This document shows, piece by piece, positions 1 to 9,058 of a stretch of DNA of 64,000 nucleotides. The DNA is from Streptomyces fragilis (GTDB taxonomy: Bacteria; Actinomycetota; Actinomycetes; Streptomycetales; Streptomycetaceae). The position numbers and the translations under genes are program-made. Positions within the stretch are counted from its first letter, which is position 1. Each line of letters begins with the position of its first letter. The stretch is from positions 148,492 through 212,491 of the forward strand of contig NZ_BEVZ01000007.1 in the NCBI RefSeq assembly GCF_003112515.1. The letters are read 5' to 3'. The notes beneath the pieces were generated by a model that saw nothing but the letters and a program-made list of their open reading frames with translations, was not told where the DNA came from and ran no database searches.

Positions 1-93
1 TCACCCTGCCCACGCCCCGGCCGCGCACGGCAGAATGAGCCGGGGCCGGCCGCCGGGGGACGCGTGCCGGCCGATGAACGAGGGAGATCTCAG

Positions 94-765
94 GTGGCGA
101 TCCGTGTCCTGCTGGTGGACGACCAGCCTCTGCTGCGCACCGGCTTCCGGATGATCCTGGAGGCCGAACAGGACATCGCCGTCGTCGGCGAGGCCGGTGA
201 CGGCCGCCAGGCGGTGGAGCAGGTCCGGGCGCTGCAGCCGGACGTGGTGCTGATGGACATCCGGATGCCGCGGATGGACGGCGTGGAGGCGACCCGGCGC
301 ATCACCGGACCGGAGCGGGACGGCCCGGCCAAGGTGCTGGTGCTGACCACCTTCGACCTGGACGAGTACGTGGTGGAGGCGCTGCGCGCGGGCGCCGGCG
401 GCTTCCTGCTGAAGGACGCCCCGGCGCACGAGCTGGTGCAGGCGATCCGTGTGGTGGCGGCCGGCGAGGCGATGCTGGCGCCCAGCGTGACCCGGCGGCT
501 GCTCGACAAGTACGCCACCCACCTGCCGTCCGGCGAGGAGACCGTGCCGGACGCGCTGCGCACGCTGACCGAGCGTGAGGTGGAGGTGCTGAAGCTGGTG
601 GCGCGCGGGCTGTCCAACGCGGAGATCGCCGCGGACCTGTTCGTCGGCGAGACCACGGTGAAGACCCACGTCGGCCACGTGCTGACCAAGCTCGGGCTGC
701 GCGACCGGGTGCAGGCCGCGGTCTACGCCTACGAGAGCGGCCTGGTGCGCCCCGGCGGCCGCTGA
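94..765 (+). CDS. NarL/LuxR-family response regulator
   Basis: A 223-residue two-component response regulator. The receiver domain (about 1-120) has the acidic pair Asp9/Asp10, the phospho-acceptor Asp55 in the run LMDIRMP, the TT switch region and the conserved Lys in FLLKDAP. A LuxR-type helix-turn-helix follows (about 150-215; LTEREVEVL, SNAEIA, TTVKTHV), so it should act as a phosphorylation-controlled DNA-binding protein. The GTG at 94 is chosen because AGGGAG lies 8 bases upstream and the receiver starts immediately; an in-frame GTG at 64 would add ten unconserved residues. Its histidine kinase is probably upstream, outside the window. Target genes cannot be told. Confidence 0.93.
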   Translation: MAIRVLLVDDQPLLRTGFRMILEAEQDIAVVGEAGDGRQAVEQVRALQPDVVLMDIRMPRMDGVEATRRITGPERDGPAKVLVLTTFDLDEYVVEALRAGAGGFLLKDAPAHELVQAIRVVAAGEAMLAPSVTRRLLDKYATHLPSGEETVPDALRTLTEREVEVLKLVARGLSNAEIAADLFVGETTVKTHVGHVLTKLGLRDRVQAAVYAYESGLVRPGGR

Positions 766-798
766 CGGCGCCCCCGCCGCCCGGCCCGGGCCGCGCGT

Positions 799-853
799 AC
801 GACGACGGCGCCCCCGCCACCCGGTCTCCGGGTGGCGGGGGCGCCGTCGTCGT
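799..853. terminator. Bidirectional hairpin terminator, perfect 26-bp stem
   Basis: Two perfectly complementary 26-base arms (799-824 and 828-853) are separated by a 3-base loop. The hairpin lies between the convergent response regulator and solute-binding protein genes, so it can end transcription from both sides. There is no U-tract, as usual for high-GC actinobacteria. Confidence 0.85.
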
Positions 854-864
854 GGTGCGTGCGA

Positions 865-907
865 TCAGCCGCGCGAGGTACGTGCCGTCAGCCGCGCGAG
901 GTGCGTG
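865..907. repeat. 20-bp direct repeat beside a stop codon
   Basis: Two 20-base copies (865-884 and 888-907) differ at one position and are 3 bases apart. A third partial copy (TCAGCCGG) begins at 911 and contains the stop codon of the minus-strand solute-binding protein gene. The pattern suggests local tandem duplication of a gene tail. Confidence 0.6.
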
Positions 908-910
908 GGA

Positions 911-2500
911 TCAGCCGGTGCCCTTGCTGATCTCCCAGAACCGGAAGACCGTCGAGGCGTCCAGGCACTTCTCCAGGCCGTACACGCCGTCGCGGACGAC
1001 CGCGTACTGCTTGGCCTGCCAGATCGGCAGGAGCGGCAGCTCCTCGGCGACGATGTCCTGCAGCTCCCCGTAGTCGCGGGTGGTGGACGCCCGCTCCCGC
1101 TGGGCACCGGTCGCCGGGATCAGCTTCTCGGTGATGGTCTTGTTCTCGTAGTTGTTGTCGAGGACGTTGCCCTCGCCGAAGAACGGGGCGGTGAAGTTCT
1201 CCGGGTCCGGGTAGTCCGGCACCCAGCCCTTGACGTAGACGCCGTACTTGCCGGCGGCAATGTTCTTCTCGTAGGTGTCGAACTTCACCGACTTGACGTC
1301 CGCCTGGAACAGCCCGCTGTCGTTGAGCTGTTTGGCGATCGCCTCGAACTCCTGGTCCGTGGACGGGCCGTAGCGGTCCGGGGTGGACCACAGCGTCAGC
1401 TTCACCTTGCTGGTGATGCCCGCCTCGGTCAGCGCCTGCCGGGCGGCGGCCTTGGAGGGCTTGCCGCCGTAGGTGTCGAAGAAGGCGGTGTTGTGGCCGT
1501 TGATGCCCGCCGGGACGATCGAGTAGAGCGGCGTGGCGGTCTGCTCGTAGACCTGGTCCATCAGGGCCTCGCGGTCGAGCAGGTAGGCGATGGCCTTGCG
1601 CACGCCCAGATTGCCGACGACCGGGTCCTTGACGTTGAAGACCAGGTGCTGGACCTCGGCGCTGGAGCCCTCCAGGACCGATATCTCCTCGTGGCGGTCG
1701 GCGCTCTCCTCGATGTCCGCGATGTCCCCGGCGGACAGGCCTCGGTAGGCGACGTCCACCTCGCCCTCGGTCAGGGCGTCCTTCAGGTGCGCGCGGTCGC
1801 CGTGGAAGAGCTTGAGGGTGACGCCCTCGTTGCGCGTCTGCGCGGTGCCCTTGTAGCCCTCGTTGAGGGAGAAGACGGCCTCGTCGTCGTCGAAGGAGTC
1901 GAGCCGGTAGGGGCCCGAGCCGACGGCCTTGCCGTCCTCACGCAGCTTGTCGGCCGGGTACTCGCCCCGCGGCACGATCGATCCGGCGCCCGAGGCGATC
2001 TTGCTGGGGAAGGTCGCGTCGGGGAACTTCAGGCGGAAGACGACCTTCGTGTCCTCCGGCGCCTCGACCTTGTCCAGCGCGGCGAACATCACGGCGGGGC
2101 CGGACGGGTCGTCGATCTTCAGCATGCGGTCGAAGGTGAACTTCACGTCCTCGGACGTGAAGGGGTCGCCGTTGCTGAACTCCAGGCCCTCACGCAGGGT
2201 GCACTCGAAGACCTGCGCCTTGTCGTCGGCGAAGTGACACTCCTCCGCCGCCTCCGGCTCCGGCTCGATGGCGCCGCGCGGGAAGGACAGCAGCGACTGG
2301 AAGACGTTGTTGAACAACAGCCAGGAACCCGGGTCGTAGCCCGAGGCCGGGTCGGTGGCGAGCACGTCGTCGGTCATGCCGACGACGACCTCGGAGTCGG
2401 TGCTCTGCGCCGACTCCTCCCCCGTGCCGCAACCCGCGAGCAGGACGGCCGCCAATGCGACCGACGCGGGCATTACCGGCCACCGATGATGTCTCTTCAC
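911..2500 (-). CDS. ABC transporter substrate-binding lipoprotein, family 5 (peptide type)
   Basis: A 529-residue extracytoplasmic solute-binding protein of the DppA/OppA class (SBP_bac_5). The N-terminus has Arg/Lys, a hydrophobic stretch and the lipobox LLAGC with Cys24 as the lipidation site, so it should be anchored to the outer face of the membrane. The body shows family features such as LREGLEFSNGDPFTSEDVKF and a long C-terminal lobe. The start is a GTG at 2500. It is followed upstream on the same strand by a paralogous binding protein, with palindromes between them, so the two are probably transcribed separately. No permease or ATPase gene is adjacent. The ligand is unknown; oligopeptides are the family default. 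Confidence 0.93.
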   Translation of the reverse strand: MKRHHRWPVMPASVALAAVLLAGCGTGEESAQSTDSEVVVGMTDDVLATDPASGYDPGSWLLFNNVFQSLLSFPRGAIEPEPEAAEECHFADDKAQVFECTLREGLEFSNGDPFTSEDVKFTFDRMLKIDDPSGPAVMFAALDKVEAPEDTKVVFRLKFPDATFPSKIASGAGSIVPRGEYPADKLREDGKAVGSGPYRLDSFDDDEAVFSLNEGYKGTAQTRNEGVTLKLFHGDRAHLKDALTEGEVDVAYRGLSAGDIADIEESADRHEEISVLEGSSAEVQHLVFNVKDPVVGNLGVRKAIAYLLDREALMDQVYEQTATPLYSIVPAGINGHNTAFFDTYGGKPSKAAARQALTEAGITSKVKLTLWSTPDRYGPSTDQEFEAIAKQLNDSGLFQADVKSVKFDTYEKNIAAGKYGVYVKGWVPDYPDPENFTAPFFGEGNVLDNNYENKTITEKLIPATGAQRERASTTRDYGELQDIVAEELPLLPIWQAKQYAVVRDGVYGLEKCLDASTVFRFWEISKGTG

Positions 2501-2572
2501 GTGATGTGCCTTGTCATGCGTTCGAAACGGAAGCCGGGCTCGGCCGAGCCCGGTCGCGGTGCGGGGGGACGG

Positions 2573-2602
2573 CTCCCGCCGGTCCCCGGGGACCGGCGGG
2601 AG
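2573..2602 (-). terminator. Perfect 30-nt palindrome after the second binding-protein gene
   Basis: The arms 2573-2587 and 2588-2602 are perfectly complementary and directly follow the stop codon at 2609. A second perfect 20-nt palindrome at 2534-2553 lies between this hairpin and the next gene. Together they probably stop transcription between the two tandem binding-protein genes. Confidence 0.75.
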
Positions 2603-2608
2603 GGTGGG

Positions 2609-4216
2609 TCACTGGGAGCCGACGCCTCGGCTCAGCTCCCACAGCTGGAGGTTGGAGGAACTGTTGAGCGCGTAGGCCGTGCCGGTGACACCGTCGCGGG
2701 CGGCGATGTACTGCTTGCCCTGCCACAGCGGCAGCACCGGGACGTCCTCGGCGACGATCTCCTGCATCTCGGTCAGGCTCAGCACGGCGTCGGACCGGTC
2801 GCGCTCGCGGCGCGACTGGGGAATCAGCACCTGCTGTGCCTTGCGGCTGGAGTAGGGGGAACCGAGGAAGTTCTTCTTCTCGAGGAAGGGAGCGAGGTAG
2901 TTGTCCGCGTCCGGGAAGTCGGGGAACCAGCCCATGCCCCAGACCTCGTAGCGGCCCTTCATGGACGCGGGGCGGAACTCCTTCCACTTCGCGCCCTTGG
3001 GGTCGGCGACCTTGAACAGCCCGCTCTCGCGGAGCTGTTCGGCCAGCACGTCGAACTCCTTGGACGTGGCGGAGCCGTAGTGGTCCACCGTGTAGTGGAG
3101 GTCGATCGGCACCGGGGTGCTGATGCCGGCGTCGGCGAGGATCTTGGCGGCCTTGGTGGTGCTGGGCTCGCCGTACTTGTTGAAGAAGCTGTTGGAGTGC
3201 CCGGTGAGGGTGGCCGGCACCAGCGAGTACAGCGGCTCGGCCTGCGCGCCGTACACCCGGGCGATCAGCTCGCTGCGGTCCACGACCTGCGCCACCGCCT
3301 GGCGGACCGCCTTGTTCTGGACGGCCGGGGCGTCGGTGTCGAAGGCCAGGTAGCGGATGTCGAGGCCGGACATCTCGACGAGCTCGATGCCGTCGTCCTT
3401 CGTGGCGTCCAGCTTCGTGACCTGCTCGGGCGTCATGGTGCGGGACATGACGTCGATCTCGCCGTCGGTCATCGCCGCGCTCATCGCCTCGGCGTCGGCG
3501 AAGGAGACCAGTTCCGCCTGCTCGTTGGCCACCTCGAGGGAGCCCCGGTAGTGCGGGTTGCGGGTGAAGACGGCCTTCACCAGGACGCCGTCCTCGACGT
3601 CGGACTCGAGGGTGTACGGGCCCGAGCCGTCCACGGCGAAGCCCTCGCGGAGCTCGGAGGCGGGGTACTCGTCCGGGTCGACGATGGAGGCGACCGGGGT
3701 GGAGAGCTTGTACGGGAAGGTGGCGTCGGCGGCCTTCAGGTGGAAGACCACTTCGCGCTCGCCCCGGGTCTCCACGGCGTCCACGCCGTTCAGCAGGCCC
3801 GCCACGCCGCTGTCCGAGTCGATCCGCAGCACGCGCTCGACGGAGTACTTCACGTCCTCGGCGGTCACGGCGTCGCCGTCGGTGAACTTCAGGCCCTTGC
3901 GCAGGGTGCAGGAGTAGCGCTCGTTGCCGGTGTCGGTGAAGCGGCAGTCCTCGGCGGCCTCGGGCTGCGGGTCGCCGCCGCCCCTCGGCTGCACCAGGAG
4001 GGTCTGCAGCGACTGGCGCAGGACGTTCCAGGAACCGACGTCGTAGGCGTAGGCGGGATCGAGCGGTGCGGGGGCCTCCGCCGAGGAGGCGACCTGGTCC
4101 GTGGTCCCGACCTTGACCGGCGCGTCGCCCGAACCGCCGTCGGATCCGCCACAGGCGGCCATCAGCGGAGCGACCAGACCGATCACGGCCGGCAGCACCA
4201 GAGTCTTGCGGTTCAT
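2609..4216 (-). CDS. ABC transporter substrate-binding lipoprotein, family 5, paralogue of the neighbour
   Basis: A 535-residue family-5 solute-binding protein. The ATG at 4216 gives a compact lipoprotein signal (MNRKTLVLPAV, lipobox MAAC with Cys22); an upstream in-frame GTG at 4273 would add 19 residues that spoil the signal peptide. The domain run GLKFTDGDAVTAEDVKYS and the C-terminal GKQYIAARDGV parallel the neighbour at 911-2500, so the pair arose by an old duplication and then diverged. GGAGA lies upstream of the start. The gene probably has its own promoter in the 454-base gap upstream and its own terminator. It has no transporter partner nearby; it may share a permease encoded elsewhere. 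Confidence 0.92.
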   Translation of the reverse strand: MNRKTLVLPAVIGLVAPLMAACGGSDGGSGDAPVKVGTTDQVASSAEAPAPLDPAYAYDVGSWNVLRQSLQTLLVQPRGGGDPQPEAAEDCRFTDTGNERYSCTLRKGLKFTDGDAVTAEDVKYSVERVLRIDSDSGVAGLLNGVDAVETRGEREVVFHLKAADATFPYKLSTPVASIVDPDEYPASELREGFAVDGSGPYTLESDVEDGVLVKAVFTRNPHYRGSLEVANEQAELVSFADAEAMSAAMTDGEIDVMSRTMTPEQVTKLDATKDDGIELVEMSGLDIRYLAFDTDAPAVQNKAVRQAVAQVVDRSELIARVYGAQAEPLYSLVPATLTGHSNSFFNKYGEPSTTKAAKILADAGISTPVPIDLHYTVDHYGSATSKEFDVLAEQLRESGLFKVADPKGAKWKEFRPASMKGRYEVWGMGWFPDFPDADNYLAPFLEKKNFLGSPYSSRKAQQVLIPQSRRERDRSDAVLSLTEMQEIVAEDVPVLPLWQGKQYIAARDGVTGTAYALNSSSNLQLWELSRGVGSQ

Positions 4217-4670
4217 GCTCGGACGTCTCCAGGCTGTCTGTTTCCACGGGTTCCGTCGGCCGGGGTGTGGCACGTCGGGCCGCGGGAGTGGGGGGAATGT
4301 TTCTCGCGGCCGACATTAGCCGCCGCCCCCGGGGCCCTTCGAAGCGACCGGTTCCGAATTGCCGTCACGCTTCGGAACCGGCCGTGGACGCTACGGCAAG
4401 GCTCTCGGGGAAGGATTCGTGCGGCAGTTCCCCAAAACGGGCGCGAACGACCTGCGCGGACAGGCGGATCGGGCCCTTCTGTCCGGATCACCGCAGGTGC
4501 CGGACCCTCTCGACGTGGTGAAGGTCACAGAATGAATCGCGGGAAAGAGGGCCGCCCACGCAGGCGCCGCCTCTTTCCGGTATTCCGCGGAAGCGACGCC
4601 CGTCATTGCCCCGCCCAGGGGAGGTGAGCAATTCGTGAACGGGCTGGGCCTATTGCGTGGGGGCGTTCCC
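4217..4670. other. Intergenic region with an 11-bp inverted repeat
   Basis: This 454-base gap upstream of the minus-strand binding protein holds no credible gene. It contains an inverted repeat, CCGGTTCCGAA (4348-4358) and its exact complement (4371-4381), separated by 12 bases and about 130 bases upstream of the ATG at 4216. The repeat could be an operator or a leader hairpin. No clear promoter was identified. Confidence 0.5.
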
Positions 4671-5369
4671 TCAGCGGGAGTGGATCAGCGAGCGCAGGAA
4701 TCCCAGGTCGACTTCTTCCAGCGACTTCACGACGGTGCGCCGCGGCCCCGGGTGCATCGGGGTGACGGAGGGCACCGCGACCACCCGGCAGCCGGCCGCC
4801 TCCGCGGCGGCGACCCCGGTGGGGGTGTCCTCGACGACCGCGCAGCGGGCCGGATCGGCGCCGAGTCCGGCCGCGGCCCGCAGGTAGGGGTCGGGGTGCG
4901 GCTTGGTGCGCGGCACCTCGTCGCCGGCCACGGTGAGGCGGAAGTGGTGGGCGCCCAGCGCGGTGAGCACCCGGTCGATGACCCGGCGGTGGGAGGCGGA
5001 GACCAGCGCCGTCGGGACGTCGTGGGCGTGCAGTTCGGCGAGCAGGCGGGCCGCGCCCGGCATCAGCGGCAGGTGCTCCTCGATGCGCGCCTCGAAGCCC
5101 TGGTTGAGCAGGACGGACAGCTCCTCCAGCGCGATGTCCGCGCCGGTGGCCCGGATGAGGAAGCCGGCGCTGCGGCTCATCGGCCCGCCGACCACCACCT
5201 CACGCCAGGACTCGTCCAGCCGGTGCCCCAGCGCTCCGAAGACCTCCCTCTCCACGTCCCACCAGAAGCCCTCCGTGTCGACGAGGGTGCCGTCCATGTC
5301 GAGCAGTACCGCCTGGAGGCCCGACTCCTCGGCCGTCCGGGTCGTGGTGGCGGGGACCGTGCTGGTCAT
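4671..5369 (-). CDS. HAD-family hydrolase, beta-phosphoglucomutase-like phosphatase
   Basis: A 232-residue cytoplasmic HAD hydrolase. Motif I is LLDMDGTLVDTE with nucleophile Asp24 and acid/base Asp26; motif II is the Ser in ALVSASHR; motif III is the Lys in VPRTKPHPDPYL; motif IV is VVEDTPTGVAAAEAAG. The alpha-helical cap between motifs I and II marks subclass IA, which includes sugar-phosphate phosphatases and phosphoglucomutases. The ATG at 5369 has a strong GGAGG about 8 bases upstream. It lies downstream of metH in the same orientation, 161 bases away, and could be co-transcribed with it. The substrate cannot be read from sequence. Confidence 0.92.
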   Translation of the reverse strand: MTSTVPATTTRTAEESGLQAVLLDMDGTLVDTEGFWWDVEREVFGALGHRLDESWREVVVGGPMSRSAGFLIRATGADIALEELSVLLNQGFEARIEEHLPLMPGAARLLAELHAHDVPTALVSASHRRVIDRVLTALGAHHFRLTVAGDEVPRTKPHPDPYLRAAAGLGADPARCAVVEDTPTGVAAAEAAGCRVVAVPSVTPMHPGPRRTVVKSLEEVDLGFLRSLIHSR

Positions 5370-5530
5370 CCGTGGAGACCTCCTCGCGATAGAGCCTGCT
5401 GCCGACGGGGGCCGACAGGCCGGCCGCCCTCCCCGAGCGGGGAGAACGACCGGCCTGCGGCGGATCGACCAGTGTACGACCGGTTCGCGCCGATCGCCCG
5501 TCGGAAACGGCGGGAGCGGGCGCGGGCGGC

Positions 5531-8500
5531 TCAGCGGGCGTTGAAGTACTTCGCCTCGGGGTGGTGGATGACGATGGCGTCGGTGGACTGCTCCGGGTGG
5601 AGCTGGAACTCCTCGGAGAGGTGGACGCCGATGCGCTCCGGCTTCAGCAGCTCCGCGATCTTCGCCCGGTCCTCGAGGTCGGGGCAGGCCCCGTAGCCCA
5701 GGGAGAAGCGGGCGCCGCGGTACTTGAGCTCGAACATGCCGCTCATGTCGTCCGGGTCCTCGCCGGCGTAGCCGAGCTCGGAGCGGACCCGGGCGTGCCA
5801 GTACTCGGCGAGCGCCTCGGCGAGCTGCACGGACAGGCCGTGCAGCTCCAGGTACTCGCGGTAGGAGTCGGCGGCGAACAGCCGGGCGGTCTCCTCGCCG
5901 ATCCGCGAGCCGACGGTGACGACCTGCAGGCCGACCACGTCCGTCTCGCCGGACTCCTGGGGGCGGAAGAAGTCCGCCAGGCAGAGCCGGCGGCCGCGGC
6001 GCTGGCGGGGGAAGGTGAAGCGGGTGCGCTCGCCGCCGTCCTCGTCCAGCAGGATCAGGTCGTCGCCCTTGGAGACGCAGGGGAAGTAGCCGTACACGAC
6101 GGCGGCCTCCAGCAGGTTCTCCGTCTGCAGCCGGTCCAGCAGGCCGCGCAGCCGCGGCCGACCCTCGGTCTCGACCAGTTCCTCGTACGACGGGCCGTCG
6201 CCGGTGCGGGCCTGCTTGAGGCCCCACTGGCCCTTGAACAGCGCGCCCTCGTCGAGCCAGGAGGCGTACTCCTTGAGCTGGATGCCCTTGACCACGCGGG
6301 TGCCCCGGAAGGGCGGGGTCGGCACCGGGTTGTCGGTGGCCACGTCGGAGCGGACCGGCCCCTCGTCCTGGCGCTCCTCCACCTGGAGGGCGGGGGCGGC
6401 CTTCACCCGGCGCTGCCGCAGTTCCGGCAGCTTGGCGCCGGGCACGCCGCGCTTGATGCCGATCAGGGCGTCCATCAGGCGCAGGCCCTCGAAGGCGTCG
6501 CGGGCGTAGCGGACCTCGCCCTGGTAGATCTCGTGCAGGTCCTGCTCGACGTAGGCGCGGGTGAGGGCGGCGCCGCCGAGGATCACCGGGTAGCGGGCGG
6601 CCAGCTCGCGCTGGTTCAGCTCCTCCAGGTTCTCCTTCATGATCACCGTGGACTTCACCAGCAGGCCGGACATGCCGATGACGTCGGCCTTGTGCTCCTC
6701 GGCCGCCTCCAGGATGGCGGAGACCGGCTGCTTGATGCCGAGGTTCACGACGTTGTAGCCGTTGTTGGACAGGATGATGTCGACCAGGTTCTTGCCGATG
6801 TCGTGGACGTCGCCGCGGACGGTGGCCAGGACGATGGTGCCCTTGCCTGCCGTGTCCTCGCCGTCCGCGACTTTCTCCATGTGCGGCTCGAGGTGCGCCA
6901 CGGCCGTCTTCATGACCTCGGCGGACTGCAGGACGAACGGCAGCTGCATCTGGCCGGAGCCGAACAGCTCGCCGACCACCTTCATGCCGTCCAGCAGCGT
7001 GTCGTTGACGATGTCGAGCGCCTTGCGGGTGGTCAGCGCCTCGTCGAGGTCGGCCTCCAGCCCGTTCTTCTCGCCGTCGATGATCCGCCGCTTGAGGCGC
7101 TCGTCCAGCGGCAGGGCCGCCAGCTCCTCGGCCCTGCCGGCCTTGAGCGACTTGGCGGTGGCGCCCTCGAAGAGCTGCATCAGCTTCTGCAGCGGGTCGT
7201 AGCCCTCGCTGCGGCGGTCGTACACCAGGTCGAGGGCGGTGGTGACCTCCTCCTCGCTGAACCGGGCGATCGGGAGGATCTTGCTGGCGTGCACGATCGC
7301 CGAGTCCAGACCGGCCTTGACGCACTCGTCCAGGAAGACGGAGTTGAGCAGGATGCGCGCGGCCGGGTTGAGGCCGAAGGAGATGTTGGACAGGCCGAGC
7401 GTGGTCTGCACGTCCGGGCGGCGGCGCTTGAGCTCGCGGATCGCCTCGATGGTGGCGACGCCGTCCTTGCGGGACTCCTCCTGACCGGTACAGATGGTGA
7501 AGGTCAGGCAGTCGACCAGGATGTCCGACTCGTGGATGCCGTAGTTGCCCGTCAGGTCGTCGATCAGCCGCTCGGCGATCTCGACCTTCTTCTCCGCCGT
7601 GCGGGCCTGGCCCTCCTCGTCGATGGTCAGCGCGATCAGCGCGGCGCCGTGCTCCCGGGCGAGCTCGGTGACCTTGGCGAAACGCGACTCGGGGCCGGCG
7701 CCGTCCTCGTAGTTGACGGAGTTGAGCACGGCGCGCCCGCCGAGCTTCTCCAGACCGGCCCGCAGCACGTCCACCTCGGTGGAGTCCAGCACGATCGGCA
7801 GGGTGGAGGCGGTGGCGAAGCGGCCGGCCAGCTCCGCCATGTCGGCGACGCCGTCGCGGCCCACGTAGTCCACGCACAGGTCGAGCATGTGCGCGCCCTC
7901 GCGGATCTGCTCGCGGGCCATCTCCACGCAGTCGTCCCAGCGGCCCTCGAGCATGGCCTCGCGGAACTTCTTGGAGCCGTTGGCGTTGGTGCGCTCACCG
8001 ATGGCGAGGTACGAGGTGTCCTGGCGGAACGGCACCGTCTGGTAGAGCGAGGCGGCGCCGGGCTCCGGGCGCGGCGCGCGCTCGACCGGGGTGGCGCTCT
8101 GGACGCGCTCGACGAGCTGCCGCAGGTGTTCCGGCGTGGTGCCGCAGCAGCCGCCGACCAGGGACAGGCCGTAGTCGCGGACGAAGTCCTGCTGGGCGTC
8201 GGCCAGCCCCTCGGCGTCCAGCGGGAAGTGCGCGCCGTCCTTGGTGAGCACGGGCAGGCCGGCGTTGGGCATGCACAGCAGCGGGATGCGGGAGTGGCGG
8301 GCCAGGTAGCGCAGGTGCTCGGTCATCTCGGCGGGGCCGGTCGAGCAGTTCAGGCCGATCATGTCGATGCCGAGCGGCTCCAGCGCGGTGAGCGCGGCGC
8401 CGATCTCGGAGCCGAGCAGCATGGTGCCGGTGGTCTCGAACGCCATCGACACCATCAGCGGCACCTGGACGCCGGTGGCCTCCATGGCGCGGCGGGCTCC

Positions 8501-9058
8501 GACGACGGCGGCCTTGGTCTGCAGCAGGTCCTGGGTGGTCTCCACGATCAGCGCGTCGGCGCCCCCGCCGAGCAGGCCCTCGGCGTTGGCCTGGAAGCCG
8601 TCGCGGACGACCCCGTAGCCGATGTGCCCGAGGGTGGGCAGCTTGGTGCCGGGGCCCATGGAGCCCAGCACCCAGCGCTGCCGGCCGGTGCGCGCGGTGA
8701 AGTCGTCGGCCGCCTCACGGGCGATGCGGGCACCCGCCTCGGAGAGCTCGTGGATCCGGCCGGCGATGTCGTACTCGGCGGCGGCCGAGTGGTTGGCGCC
8801 GAAGGTGTTGGTCTCGACGCAGTCGACGCCCACCTCGAGGTAGGCGTCGTGGACCGAGCGCACGATGTCGGGACGGGTGACGTTCAGGATCTCGTTGCAG
8901 CCCTCGAGCTCCTGGAAGTCCTCCAGGGTCGGGTCCTGCGCCTGGAGCATCGTGCCCATCGCCCCGTCGGCGACCACCACACGGGTGGCCAGGGCCTCTC
9001 GGAGGGCGGACACGCGGGCACGGGCGTCGGCTGTGGACGGGGACGGCGACGAGGCCAT
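5531..9058 (-). CDS. metH: Cobalamin-dependent methionine synthase
   Basis: A 1175-residue enzyme that transfers the methyl group of 5-methyltetrahydrofolate to homocysteine through methylcobalamin. The N-terminal homocysteine domain (about 1-310) contains the zinc cysteines in GLNCSTG and GGCCGTTPEH. The pterin-binding domain (about 330-600) has the GERTNANGS signature. The B12 domain (about 640-890) has GDVHDIGKN, whose His ligates cobalt. A C-terminal AdoMet reactivation domain (about 940-1175) completes the usual order. E. coli MetH is 1227 residues, so this is full length. AGGGAG precedes the ATG. It diverges from glpF. I saw no cobalamin riboswitch upstream. Confidence 0.98.
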   Translation of the reverse strand: MASSPSPSTADARARVSALREALATRVVVADGAMGTMLQAQDPTLEDFQELEGCNEILNVTRPDIVRSVHDAYLEVGVDCVETNTFGANHSAAAEYDIAGRIHELSEAGARIAREAADDFTARTGRQRWVLGSMGPGTKLPTLGHIGYGVVRDGFQANAEGLLGGGADALIVETTQDLLQTKAAVVGARRAMEATGVQVPLMVSMAFETTGTMLLGSEIGAALTALEPLGIDMIGLNCSTGPAEMTEHLRYLARHSRIPLLCMPNAGLPVLTKDGAHFPLDAEGLADAQQDFVRDYGLSLVGGCCGTTPEHLRQLVERVQSATPVERAPRPEPGAASLYQTVPFRQDTSYLAIGERTNANGSKKFREAMLEGRWDDCVEMAREQIREGAHMLDLCVDYVGRDGVADMAELAGRFATASTLPIVLDSTEVDVLRAGLEKLGGRAVLNSVNYEDGAGPESRFAKVTELAREHGAALIALTIDEEGQARTAEKKVEIAERLIDDLTGNYGIHESDILVDCLTFTICTGQEESRKDGVATIEAIRELKRRRPDVQTTLGLSNISFGLNPAARILLNSVFLDECVKAGLDSAIVHASKILPIARFSEEEVTTALDLVYDRRSEGYDPLQKLMQLFEGATAKSLKAGRAEELAALPLDERLKRRIIDGEKNGLEADLDEALTTRKALDIVNDTLLDGMKVVGELFGSGQMQLPFVLQSAEVMKTAVAHLEPHMEKVADGEDTAGKGTIVLATVRGDVHDIGKNLVDIILSNNGYNVVNLGIKQPVSAILEAAEEHKADVIGMSGLLVKSTVIMKENLEELNQRELAARYPVILGGAALTRAYVEQDLHEIYQGEVRYARDAFEGLRLMDALIGIKRGVPGAKLPELRQRRVKAAPALQVEERQDEGPVRSDVATDNPVPTPPFRGTRVVKGIQLKEYASWLDEGALFKGQWGLKQARTGDGPSYEELVETEGRPRLRGLLDRLQTENLLEAAVVYGYFPCVSKGDDLILLDEDGGERTRFTFPRQRRGRRLCLADFFRPQESGETDVVGLQVVTVGSRIGEETARLFAADSYREYLELHGLSVQLAEALAEYWHARVRSELGYAGEDPDDMSGMFELKYRGARFSLGYGACPDLEDRAKIAELLKPERIGVHLSEEFQLHPEQSTDAIVIHHPEAKYFNAR

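Noticed and set aside
905..4627. A 1240-codon open frame on the plus strand opposite the two binding-protein genes
   Set aside because: It is Val/Leu/Gly/Arg-rich text without any domain and mirrors two clear lipoprotein genes; long antisense frames are expected at this GC content.
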